64,000 nt of DNA from Bacteroidota bacterium (GTDB lineage Bacteria; Bacteroidota; Bacteroidia; AKYH767-A; OLB10): positions 62,001 to 126,000 of the forward strand of contig JADKIC010000008.1 of the NCBI GenBank assembly GCA_016721435.1. The letters are read 5' to 3'. Below, piece by piece: positions 11,039 through 20,154 of the stretch. Below the pieces are notes generated by a model that made no database searches, was not told the DNA's origin, and worked only from the letters and a program-made list of their open reading frames with translations. Within the stretch, counting starts at the first letter, position 1. Each line of letters begins with the position of its first letter. Made by a program: the position numbers and the translations under genes.

Positions 11039-13321
11039 ATGGATAAGATGAAAACCGGTTTACTTATTGTCAGCATAGTACTATGTTCCTTTAATACCGG
11101 GAGGAGTCAATCTCCCTTGAATATTCAATTCAGATCTCAGTTACCCTATGGTTCTACTGTTGATCTTTCCAATATATGGGGATATGTTGACTCACTCGGA
11201 AATGAATATGCGTTGGTGGGAACTCAGACCGGTTTGTCGATTGTGGATGTTACGAATCCTGTGGCTCCTGTTCTGAAATTTCAGGTGCCGGGTACCAATT
11301 CCTTTTGGAGAGAAGTACAAACATGGGGTAAATATGCTTATGTAACTACAGAAGGTTGCTGCAATGGCTTGCAGATTGTTGATCTTTCAAATTTGCCGGC
11401 TTCCATAAATTCAAAATTCTGGACAGGTACCGGAGCAGTTGCAGGGCAGGTGGGAAGAATTCACTCCTTGCATATTCGCGATGGATATGTTTACCTCAAT
11501 GGATCGCAACTCTTCGGTGGAGCCGCCTTAATTGTTTCTTTGAATGATCCCTGGAATCCGGTGTATGTGAGCAATACCGCTATGAATTTTGCCGGTAACA
11601 TCCGCTATGTACACGATTGTTATGTGAAGAATGATACCCTATGGGGTGCCCATATTTATGGTGGATTTTTTTCTGCAATAAATATTTCCAATAAATCGAA
11701 TCCCGTACTGATCTCTACTCAAAATACCCCCAATAATTTTACGCACAATGCATGGATGGCCGACAATGGTTCAAGTGTTTTATATACGACGGATGAAGTG
11801 AGCAATTCATATCTGGCTTCTTATGATGTTTCCAATACCGGAAATATTCAATTGTTGGATCGCTTACAGGGAATGCCGGGTAGCGGATCAATTATTCACA
11901 ATACGTATATACGTAACAGTTATGCGATCAACTCTTACTACAAAGATGGTATCACGATTGTCGACGTATCCCGTCCCGAAAATATGATTACGGTTGGACG
12001 ATATGATACCTATACACAAGGCGCCGGCAATGGCTTCAATGGAGCCTGGGGGGTCTATCCATATCTCCCTTCTGGAAATATTATTGTTTCAGATATTGAT
12101 AACGGACTTTTCGTCCTAACGCCAACTTATCAAAGGGCTTGCTATCTGGAGGGCATTACAAGAGATTCCTGTACGAATATGGTGTTATCGAATGTATCTG
12201 TCGTGATTACCGGTGGAACACATCATGCTGAATTATCAAAATTAACCGGAACCTATAAAACAGGTACCGCAAATAGTGGGTTGTACACTGTAACTTTCAG
12301 CAAGACCGGCTATACAACGAAAGTATTAACCGGTGTGAGTTTGCAGTCCGGTGTACTTACAAATTTAAATGTCGCCCTGCGTCCTGCAAACGCCGTCACC
12401 TATGCAGGAGCTCTTGTGTCAAATGTAAATTGCAATGGGGCGAATGGTGGGTCAATTGATTTATCAATAGGAAATGGAACTCTTCCTATAACGTATATAT
12501 GGTCGAACGGAGGAACAGCACAGGATTTAAATAATATTCCGGCCGGTAATTTTACAGTAACAGTGTCTGATGGTTTGGGATGCAGCATATCTCAATCATT
12601 TACGGTAATTGAACCACCGGCAGTGAGTGCTGTTGCAACGGTGGAAGCTGTTTCCTGTAGTTTAGCCCAGGATGGGGCTTTGATGGTGCAGGTAAATGGA
12701 GGAGTGGCTCCGTATACCTATCAATGGAATGCCAGCCCGGCTGCTGTGCAATCTCCAGGTGCACAATTTACACTTCGAACTTCAGGAAGTAGCGCAGGTA
12801 ATACCATTTCAGGGAATTTATTATTGACCGGCGACAGTACCGGAATAGATGGTATTCCGGCCGGAAATTATCAGTTAGTAATTACAGATAATAACGGTTG
12901 CGTCACTACGAATAATTATGTGTTAGTGGATCCACCCAATCCCTGCAGCATTAGTATTTCCCTTCGATTATTTATCGAAGGATTTTATGATGGAAATCAA
13001 ACCATGAATCCGGTCGCCAATGCCTCCGCGGGAATTACGGATACCGTTACCCTCGAACTGCATGAAACCGTTGCACCCTATGGCGTCGTACAATCTGTTC
13101 AAACTGCTATTGATTCTTCCGGTTGGGGAACATTCGTTTTCCCGGCTTCCTTATGGCAACAGTCGTTTTATCTCGTCATAAAACATAGAAACAGCCTCGA
13201 GACCTGGAGCAAAACTCCCTTTCATTTGCCCACCGGTGTGCAGCAATTTAATCTAACGGATTCCTTTGTTCCCGTCATCGGAAATCCATTCCTGACCCGG
13301 GAATCTAACTTCAAAGATTAG
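11039..13321 (+). CDS. Choice-of-anchor B surface protein with LVIVD-like and SprB-type repeats
   Basis: A secreted protein of 760 residues. A signal peptide (MKTGLLIVSIVLCSFNTGRSQ, after a short MDK extension) precedes a beta-propeller-like part (about 30-370) with repeated LSIVDVTNP, LQIVDLSNL and ITIVDVSRP strands, the choice-of-anchor B pattern. A carboxypeptidase-regulatory-like domain follows (about 375-450), then two SprB-like Ig repeats (GGSIDLSIGNGTLPITYIWSN and GALMVQVNGGVAPYTYQWN), typical of gliding and adhesion proteins in Bacteroidota. The end is abrupt (LTRESNFKD): no T9SS sorting domain can be seen, although relatives usually carry one. A fold-back repeat starts about 20 bp after the stop. 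Surface adhesion is inferred. Confidence 0.75.
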   Translation: MDKMKTGLLIVSIVLCSFNTGRSQSPLNIQFRSQLPYGSTVDLSNIWGYVDSLGNEYALVGTQTGLSIVDVTNPVAPVLKFQVPGTNSFWREVQTWGKYAYVTTEGCCNGLQIVDLSNLPASINSKFWTGTGAVAGQVGRIHSLHIRDGYVYLNGSQLFGGAALIVSLNDPWNPVYVSNTAMNFAGNIRYVHDCYVKNDTLWGAHIYGGFFSAINISNKSNPVLISTQNTPNNFTHNAWMADNGSSVLYTTDEVSNSYLASYDVSNTGNIQLLDRLQGMPGSGSIIHNTYIRNSYAINSYYKDGITIVDVSRPENMITVGRYDTYTQGAGNGFNGAWGVYPYLPSGNIIVSDIDNGLFVLTPTYQRACYLEGITRDSCTNMVLSNVSVVITGGTHHAELSKLTGTYKTGTANSGLYTVTFSKTGYTTKVLTGVSLQSGVLTNLNVALRPANAVTYAGALVSNVNCNGANGGSIDLSIGNGTLPITYIWSNGGTAQDLNNIPAGNFTVTVSDGLGCSISQSFTVIEPPAVSAVATVEAVSCSLAQDGALMVQVNGGVAPYTYQWNASPAAVQSPGAQFTLRTSGSSAGNTISGNLLLTGDSTGIDGIPAGNYQLVITDNNGCVTTNNYVLVDPPNPCSISISLRLFIEGFYDGNQTMNPVANASAGITDTVTLELHETVAPYGVVQSVQTAIDSSGWGTFVFPASLWQQSFYLVIKHRNSLETWSKTPFHLPTGVQQFNLTDSFVPVIGNPFLTRESNFKD

Positions 13322-13342
13322 AATTCATCAATTAAAACGTCT

Positions 13343-13445
13343 CACCACTAAGCCACTAAGCCACTAAGCACACTTAGATCACTAAGAAAAGAAAAAATTC
13401 TCAGTGCAACTTAGTGCCCTCAGTGCCTCTGTGGTAAAAAAGAAA
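13343..13445. repeat. Fold-back (MITE-like) repeat with ACCAC ends and CACTAAG units
   Basis: About 100 bp, starting with three ACTAAGCC-type units and ending CCTCTGTGGT. The arms form an imperfect inverted repeat: ACCACTAAGCCACTAAG on one side, and on the other the complement of CTCAGTGCCTCTGTGGT. An A/T-rich core (AAAAGAAAAAATTC) separates them. The right arm overlaps the 3' end of the acyltransferase ORF. Similar CACAGAGGCACAGAG-type elements are scattered between genes in many bacterial genomes; no transposase or target duplication was seen. Confidence 0.6.
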
Positions 13446-13936
13446 ACCTCTATGCTGACTTGGATAATTTGAGGCAGACGTTTTATCAATTTCGCCGGTA
13501 CTCCACCCGAGAGCGTATTCGGTTCAATATTTCCTGTCACAACAGCTCCTGCAGCAATGGCCGCACATTCTCCAATCACTACATTGGGCAGAATAATTAC
13601 TCCCGCACCCAGCCAGGCATCTTTTCCAATGGTAATGCTCCCTCTTATTGGTGGAAAAATCTTTATCAACTTGGAATGATTCGGATCAGATGCCAGTATC
13701 AAAGTAACCCGCGGACCAATAGAAACACGGTCCTCAATAATAAGATCGCAGGAGTTTTCTGAGTTCATCATTGAAAGGGATAGGCCCCCTGCAATGTAGA
13801 CTTCTTCCCCAACATGAAAGCCACATTGACGCAATGCCCATATTCGTACAGCATTGGCCGGAAAATGAGCAACAAAAAACCGCATGCATTTTATCCATGC
13901 CTGCCTTACAATTCCATATTTCTTTATTGCTTTCAA
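13382..13936 (-). CDS. Hexapeptide-repeat acyltransferase (maltose/serine O-acetyltransferase-like)
   Basis: A left-handed beta-helix acyltransferase, likely O-acetylating a sugar of the surface glycan. Hexapeptide turns are visible in VYIAGGLSLSM, LIIEDRVSIGPRVTLILAS, ITIGKDAWLGAGVIILPNV and VIGECAAIAAGAVVTGNI, followed by the GGVPAKLIKRLP signature common to the family. The catalytic histidine is probably in the ASDPNHSK loop. The last 23 or so residues (VFFFTTEALRALSCTENFFFS) are a translation of the fold-back repeat, so the original gene probably ended earlier. Last gene of the polysaccharide operon, a few bases after the FemAB-like gene. Confidence 0.8.
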   Translation of the reverse strand: MKAIKKYGIVRQAWIKCMRFFVAHFPANAVRIWALRQCGFHVGEEVYIAGGLSLSMMNSENSCDLIIEDRVSIGPRVTLILASDPNHSKLIKIFPPIRGSITIGKDAWLGAGVIILPNVVIGECAAIAAGAVVTGNIEPNTLSGGVPAKLIKRLPQIIQVSIEVFFFTTEALRALSCTENFFFS

Positions 13937-13939
13937 GGA

Positions 13940-14967
13940 TTATCTTCGAATGTATTTATACAACTTCAAACCTATCGTTCCGGTTTTCATCAAGAGGGGT
14001 TGATAGATTTTTTCAAACCTCCCGAAATTTACCAGCGTCCCTCCAAATTTACTTTTAAAATCCCGCACTCCATAATCAGCATCCGGTTTACCCGCTCCCA
14101 GGAAGTCGAAATGTTGCATTCCATTCCGACATCCATAGTCGATAGCCGCCCAGGTTGCCAGAATACTGGGATGTTGTTCTTTGTATTCTTTATCTAATCC
14201 GGCAATATACCACTCATAAATGGCTTTTCCGGGCATCAACGGACAAAGAATTCCTCCTATGATTTTACCTTCATGTTTAATCAACAAATATTTTCCAAGT
14301 CCTTTCCTGACTATCTCATTATAAAAGTAATCAAAAAAGCTTTTTGGAGGTAAGGGTTTGTTGACTTTTTCATGGTAAAGGTCTTTGAGTAATGCATAAA
14401 AGGAATTGGCTTCTTCCGGGTAGTGGCTTCCACAATATGAGCTGAAGATAACCCCTTCTTGATCTGCCGGGCCTTGCTCTTGCTCATCGCTGACAGCAGT
14501 TGGTCGGAGTTTTCACTCGTGGTATTCACAAGAAAGTTGAGATGTTCAAGATAACTGAAGCCCGCATTTTCAAAAGCAGATTTAAGAGCGGTGCAGTCAA
14601 ATGTATTTCTGAATTGAGAATAGATGGCTTTTCCTGCAGTGGCATCGTTATAGCTCTTCAATAAAAGTTCGGCCTGCATGGAGTCGTCCACCAAGGGGCC
14701 TCCCCATACAATGCTTCTGGCAGTGAATCTCCCATAAAATGTATTCTCTCTTTGTATGACACTGACTAAAATACCGGCTACTTTTCCGGTAGAGTTTTGA
14801 ATTAAGCCAAATACCATTGGTGTATAACCGGGTGTATTTTCAAAAAGATGAAAAGCTTCCGGAAGTTGAAAGAAATTTCCCTGCGGATGTGCATGTACAT
14901 ATTCCCGCCACCCTGCCTGAACAAGTTGCCCGCTATCTGTAACAACAGTATATGGTGCAGCACTCAT
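13940..14967 (-). CDS. FemAB/GNAT-fold acyltransferase of the glycan cluster
   Basis: The N-terminal half (GWREYVHAHPQGNFFQLPEAF ... VFGLIQNSTGKVAGILVSVIQRE) and the C-terminal half (LLIKHEGKIIGGILCPLMPGKAIYEWYIAGLD ... ATWAAIDYGCRNGMQHFDFLGAGKPDADYGVRDFKSKFG) are the two GNAT-like lobes of FemAB-type proteins, which move an amino acid or acyl group onto a sugar or peptide amine. A missing G near 14428 splits the frame between VEATTR and EEANSFYALLKDLYHEKV. Corrected length is about 343 residues. It starts two bases after the deacetylase stop, so it is translated with its cluster neighbours. A plausible job is acylating the amine freed by the deacetylase; that is inference. Confidence 0.7.
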
Positions 14968-14968
14968 T

Positions 14969-15757
14969 TTAATCCGTCATTGGATTTGAAACGTAAAAAT
15001 ATTTTTTGATGACATTCTTTAAATTCTGAAATATCAATTCCTTCATCCATGGGCCCGCCGAATCATGCCATCGTTGCGGATGAGTTGTGATCATAATTCG
15101 GGGAGGTAACTGGTTTTGCTTTACAGCGTTGATAATTTCTTCCGTTTTGTTGAAACGAAAGGAAAGCTGGAATGGGTTTTTTACCTTGTCCCGTACACTT
15201 ACACGGTTGCCGTCCCAGCGCCGGCCGGTGTCCGTGAGATAGAGCGTAGAGGAGAAGTCAATATCGAAATAGGGCTCACCAAGAATATTGTATTTCTTAT
15301 AGTCGTAATCTCTCCAAAGCATTTTATTGTCCCATACGGAAGCCGGACTTCCGTGCATGCAAATGGTTTTAACAGGATAAAAGGTCCTGAAATAGTTTAA
15401 ATTGTTTTCGAAAAGTTGAATGGCCTTTTTAAAATCACCATTCGCTAATGATAAATCTTCGTAATGATAACCGATTTCATGCCCAAGATCAGCGATCTTT
15501 TTAATGATTTCCGGTTGATTGCTTTCGGGGACAATGCGGAAGTAATATGTGCTTCTGATCGAGAGTTCATGCTCTATTTCAGCTTTTAAAAGACTTTGTA
15601 TTGGCAAGTCATCCACATCGTGACGGAGGATAATGTACTTTGCCGGAAGTGTGCTTTTATAGACATCCTCGAAGGCGATGAAGGTATAGCCGTTGCCCTT
15701 ACAGGTTGTCAGCAATTGTTTGTATTTATGAAGTGTAAAATCAAGAGACATTGTCAC
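14969..15757 (-). CDS. Polysaccharide deacetylase-like (NodB-fold) protein
   Basis: A 262-residue NodB-homology protein. The metal/catalytic motif ILRHDVDD and the second motif LGHEIGYHYEDLS correspond to the TFDD and HxxxxH motifs of carbohydrate esterase family 4, and MITTHPQRW resembles the last motif. Such enzymes remove N-acetyl groups from amino sugars, consistent with the surrounding glycan genes. There is no signal peptide, so it likely acts in the cytoplasm on a nucleotide sugar or lipid-linked intermediate. It overlaps the DUF354 gene end by 17 bp, consistent with one operon. The exact substrate is not predictable. Confidence 0.75.
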   Translation of the reverse strand: MTMSLDFTLHKYKQLLTTCKGNGYTFIAFEDVYKSTLPAKYIILRHDVDDLPIQSLLKAEIEHELSIRSTYYFRIVPESNQPEIIKKIADLGHEIGYHYEDLSLANGDFKKAIQLFENNLNYFRTFYPVKTICMHGSPASVWDNKMLWRDYDYKKYNILGEPYFDIDFSSTLYLTDTGRRWDGNRVSVRDKVKNPFQLSFRFNKTEEIINAVKQNQLPPRIMITTHPQRWHDSAGPWMKELIFQNLKNVIKKYFYVSNPMTD

Positions 15758-16853
15758 GGAATTTCTGTTGAAGGGTTGGATCTTTTAATAGTTGTTCAGC
15801 ACTTAATGGGTAATTTTCAAAGAACCAGACAAAGAATTTAGTAGGGTCGATGGTGTCCTGCAATAGTTTTTCTTTTCGTTTTTTCCATTTCTCTTTTAGA
15901 TCGGGTGTCGCGATAAGTTCTCTTGTTTTCTCCAGCAATTTCTCAGGCTGATCAGTTGGAATGCCGAAGGTAAGTTGGTAGGTATGTTCCAGTTCTTCCA
16001 GATAGCCGAGTTTGCCAACGAAATCATTGAAGCGGATAGAAGGTGTACCCAGCACCGCTGCCTCCGCTGTCATGGTTTGACTGTCGCCAAGGTAAAGATC
16101 TGAATAATACAGAACATCCAGTATGTCGGAGGCTTTAACTTTCACACGGTATTTTTCTAACTCAGGTGGAAGCGGTCGCTCCGACGAAAGATGTATTTGT
16201 CCGTATGGCTCCAGTATATGAATGAGATCAGTTGCCAATTGGTTGGTGATTCCTGTCTTGTTTTCGTCATGCCATGCCGTTAGTTTGGCGAAACGAATGA
16301 AAATATTCAATTTTTGCTTTCCGAATAACGCGTTGACTTTTTCTTTGTCCGGTGTGAAATAGGCCGGCCTTAAATAAGCAAGCTCTTGGTTGGCATTGTA
16401 CTTTACTGTTTTGGGATGATCGTTCCATTGCGCTGCCGAGCAGGAAACCGGACAAAGCTGGTGATGAAGGAAGGGAACAAAGATTTTGCTGTAGACAGGG
16501 AATATTTCCAGATCATCTTCAAATACGCTAATGCTCTTTACTCCTAACAGTCGTGCAAACGGTGCAAATTCAGCTGAAGTAGAAATGAAGAGATCGGGCT
16601 TCTCTTTACGCACGATCTTCCAATGTTGAAGTGTTCGCTGAAGAAAGGAGAATGCAATTCCTGTTCTCGAATCCTTTCGTTCCTGCTCGGCAATGTTGAT
16701 GAAAGGGAGTCCGCTTTCTTCCAATAATTTCCGGAGTACATCCTTCGTCTTAATCGTAACGATCACCGTATGCCCTTTCTCTTTCCGTATTCGCATGGTG
16801 TTCTTAAAGAGATGGAAGTGGGCGGGATGCGCGAGATAAAACAGGAATTTCAT
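15741..16853 (-). CDS. DUF354 family glycosyltransferase-like protein
   Basis: The first methionine with a proper family start is at 16853 (MKFLFYLAHPAHFHLFKNTM); the longer frame upstream belongs to the shifted end of the preceding gene. HPAHFHLF near the N-terminus, KPDLFISTSAEFAPFARLLG, the DDLEIF segment, YSDLYLGDSQTMTAEAAVLGTPSIRFNDF and a late PEKLLEKTRELI are hallmarks of DUF354, a GT-B fold family related to UDP-GlcNAc 2-epimerases and MurG. Length is 370 residues. Its ATG overlaps the previous stop (ATGA). It probably adds a sugar in glycan assembly; activity is not established for the family as a whole. Confidence 0.8.
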   Translation of the reverse strand: MKFLFYLAHPAHFHLFKNTMRIRKEKGHTVIVTIKTKDVLRKLLEESGLPFINIAEQERKDSRTGIAFSFLQRTLQHWKIVRKEKPDLFISTSAEFAPFARLLGVKSISVFEDDLEIFPVYSKIFVPFLHHQLCPVSCSAAQWNDHPKTVKYNANQELAYLRPAYFTPDKEKVNALFGKQKLNIFIRFAKLTAWHDENKTGITNQLATDLIHILEPYGQIHLSSERPLPPELEKYRVKVKASDILDVLYYSDLYLGDSQTMTAEAAVLGTPSIRFNDFVGKLGYLEELEHTYQLTFGIPTDQPEKLLEKTRELIATPDLKEKWKKRKEKLLQDTIDPTKFFVWFFENYPLSAEQLLKDPTLQQKFRDNVS

Positions 16854-18021
16854 AAGGTCTGCTCTCCTGATGTTAGGTGTTCTGATAAAGAGGAAAGTCC
16901 TGCCAGCATCCAACTGTCCGACCACCGCATGAATGCCGTTTTTTCAGTATGTGATTTGAATTTTCGGAAATAAAATTACCGGCAGGTGATTGCATATGGT
17001 GGATCATCCATAATGCACATTTCTTTGCGGTGTCAATGTGTCCAAATCGTACAAGACTCAATAGCGTTTGCCCGGCAGCCGTGCAGTCCACCGGCCATGG
17101 TTCATTGTTGTAGAATTTAGGTTGTCCTTCCTTCGTAATAAAATGGGAAACATAAAATTGAACTCCTTTTTTTAAGGCTTCGGTAAATCGTAAATCGCCG
17201 GTGCATTTAATATATTCATCTAAACAATCCAACACATAGGCGGTATGATAGTTGTCAATGCGTTGTCCGGCATTTCGCTGTGAATAAATCCATGCGCCCT
17301 CTTTAGATTGATGTTTCATCACCCAGGCAATGGATTGTGCAGCAAGATTTTTCCATTCCGGATTCTTTGTAAGTTGATACCCCTGTGCCAAGAGTCGTGA
17401 TCCTTTCATGCTGGCATTAAAAACTTTTTCACGGTCGAAAGGAGAATAGGAAAAACAGAAGGAGCCATCTTCTTCCACAGTTCGATTCAAATGAGTGGTG
17501 ACAAATTCACACCCTTTAATCACCAATTCACGGGCAAGAGTATTGTTGAAAGTGGCATGGGCAATGTAAAGGCTGTTTGTAATGATGCCGGTAGCAACAA
17601 CAGTGGGCTGATAAGCCGGTATAGATGCATAGCGCGCCTCCCATGGAAAATCATAGCCCCAGCAAGCACCGGTATAATTTGTCGGAATGAGTTTCACAAG
17701 TTGATCAATCATTTCTTCAACCTTTTTCCTGTAGTCTGAATTTTTGTTTTTTTGATACAAACAGGAATAGGCTTGAATGCCCAATCCCAGCGAAACAGGA
17801 TTTAATCTTCGCTTTATACCTAAAAGAGGCCGCAAATTAATTGGTGATCTTTTAATAAATTGCTGAGCAAGAAATCGTAACTGATGGTTGTTCTTCAGCA
17901 CAGGAAGTCGGAAGAGGGGAGAGGTGAGACCGTCATAAGGATCGTAGCCCATAAACCGTTCTTTTTCTACAAACCCTAACAGGCGATGCAATGAACACTC
18001 AATCAACTCTTCCTCTTTCAT
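16850..18021 (-). CDS. Alpha/alpha-barrel glycan-cluster protein of unknown activity
   Basis: A helical-repeat protein of about 390 residues with aromatic-rich helices (GYDPYDGLTSPLFRLP, GACWGYDFPWEARY, HQSKEGAWIYSQR, DNYHTAYVLDCLDEY), suggesting an (alpha/alpha)6 toroid like six-hairpin glycosidases or epimerases. A missing T near 16968 hides the true end. After correction the tail reads NFYFRKFKSHTEKTAFMRWS followed by DSWMLAGLSSL, a typical family ending, and stops at a TGA overlapping the DUF354 ATG. Its own ATG overlaps the oxidoreductase stop. Relatives sit in similar polysaccharide loci and are often misnamed as delta-aminolevulinate dehydratase. No catalytic residues can be assigned confidently. 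Confidence 0.65.
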
Positions 18022-20152
18022 AGTGGAGCTACCGACAAGTTGATGCCTTTTTGTTTTATGGATTCGATTACTTTGAAAGTGCTCAACGTGCTGTTGTAAA
18101 TATTTTCAAATGATACAGGTGTTGGCTTTCCTTCTTTTATGCAGTCGATGAACGCGGCTATTTCTTGCTTATGGCCCTTGTCCTGATTGCTTTTTATGAC
18201 CTTCGTGCCACGAGGGCCGTAGCTTGTTAATTCTTTAAAATCATCTAAGACCGTGACAAGAGCTCCGTTGAAAACTTCAATATATTCTTTGCTGAGATCT
18301 TTATTGCCATTTGAAAAGTAGGAGATAGAAGCGATACTACCATTTAACATTTTCAAACTAATGCTGACTGTATCCTGCAATTGAGACGCATCATTCATGA
18401 CATGTGCGCTGATTTCCACTACTAAGCTCTCCGTTATAAATGAACAGAAATCGATGAAATGACACACTTCACCAATGATGCGTCCACCACCTGAGGCCGG
18501 ATCATGTGTCCAATGTTCTTTCGGAACGATTCCGGCATTGATCCGATAGTTTATTGCAGAAGGAAGATTTGCATTCAATTGCTTTTTCATCTCTATTGCA
18601 AGCGGTGCAAATCTCCTGTTGAATCCGACCATTAGATGTGCCGCTGATTGCGGATATTGTTCCCGAATCGCTTCCAGTTCGTCAGGATGAATACATAATG
18701 GTTTTTCTGTAAAACACTTTTTCCTTCTTTTAAGGCACCTAACACATACGCTCCATGACTATCATGACGGGTAGCAATAAAAATTGTATTGATGGCGGGA
18801 TCATGAATGATATCATTGGCATTACCGGTGCAATAAGTAAATCCGAATTTATCCGCAACATTTCTTGCATTGTTGGCGCGGGCGGTCGCAATGCCCGTTA
18901 ATGTTGCTTTTCCTTGCAAAGCAGGCAGGAGAAAGTTTTGTCCGAAGGAGCCTGCTCCAATCATTCCAACCGATATCGACCCAGTAATTTTAGGTTTATT
19001 CTTAATATGGACCCGGTCAGAGAGAGTTTTCGCTGAATCGTATTCAAGTACAATTCCTGAAAATGCTTCCGCTTTACTTAAAATCAGATCATAAGCTTTT
19101 GGTGCTTCATGAAACGGAAACGTATGTGTGATAAGTTTGGAAAGATCAATTTTTTTCTTTTCAAGCAAAGCGACAAACGCCTCCATGTTCCTGTTCTCCG
19201 TCCAACGAACATATTCATAAGGGTAATCAATTCCTCTCTCTTCGTAATCCGCATCATAACGGCCGGGACCATACGAACAGGACATTTTCAATTCCAGTTC
19301 CTTGATATAATAATTTTTGCGTGCGAAACCCGTAGGGACTGCTCCTACAATAATTACACTGGCTTTTCTTCTGCATAAAATACCGGCCAAATCAACAGGA
19401 TCAGTGGAAGCAGTAGCTGCAGTAATAATAACGGCATCTACACCAAAGCCTCCGGTATGTTGCATGATGATGGATTCCAATTGCGGTTCATCTCTGTGAA
19501 AAGAAAAGTCAGCGCCATTTTCAACAGCGAGTGCTACCTGTTTGCTGTCGATGTCAATTCCAAATACCTTAACACCGGAAGCCTGCAACAGTTGCAGTGT
19601 GATTTGTCCGACTAAACCAAGGCCAATTACGGCACAGGTCTCTCCAAGTTTTAAATCAGCCTGTCGCACACCTTGCAGGGCAATAGCTCCTACTGTTGTG
19701 AAAGCCGCTTCCTTTAAAGGCGTGGCATCTCCTGTTTTAACGCATAAGTTAACAGGAACAGCAACCACCTCTGCATGCACTGCAGTACTTCCGCCGCAAG
19801 CAACCCGGTCGCCGATGGCGAATTCATGCACATCATCGGCTACTGCAATTACTTCACCTGAACAACTATAACCAAGTGCGCTAGGAGCATCCAGTTTGTT
19901 CATCACCAAACGATACGTCTCTCTTAATCCAATGACTTTTGCAGTCTGAATTACTTTCTTCACCTCCTCTTTACGTGCTCTTGCCTTGCCAATATATCCC
20001 AGACGTGCATCCTTCACCGTTTTTCCTTCGGTACCGGCACTGATCAGGGAGAAGTGATTTCTGACGAGAACCTGTCCCCGTCCTAAAGCAGGAAATGGCA
20101 CCTCCAGCAATTGCATGTGGCCATCCTTCAGGTTTTGGGTGAGTTGTTCCAT
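18018..20152 (-). CDS. Bi-domain oxidoreductase: zinc-type alcohol dehydrogenase + Gfo/Idh/MocA
   Basis: Residues 1-370 are a medium-chain dehydrogenase (SALGYSCSGEVIAVADDVHEF, AVIGLGLVGQITLQLLQASG as the NAD(P) Rossmann motif). From about 385 a Gfo/Idh/MocA dehydrogenase follows (SVGMIGAGSFGQNFLLPAL; the catalytic EKP in VFTEKPLCIHP; GFNRRFAPLAIEM; GGGRIIGEVCHFIDF). A missing T near 18709 (TTTT read as TTT) disrupts exactly the EKP segment; with it restored the protein is about 712 residues. This fusion is known from surface-polysaccharide loci, where it is thought to oxidise and reduce a sugar intermediate. Its stop overlaps the next ATG. The substrate is unknown. Confidence 0.82.
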
Positions 20153-20154
20153 AA

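Noticed and set aside
13340..13381. CACTAAG repeats as the remainder of an insertion sequence
   Set aside because: No transposase fragment is nearby, and the structure is a short fold-back element of about 100 bp.
16853..16925. Upstream extension of the DUF354 gene to 16925
   Set aside because: Those 24 codons are the shifted end of the preceding gene; the family start and the ATGA overlap both place the start at 16853.
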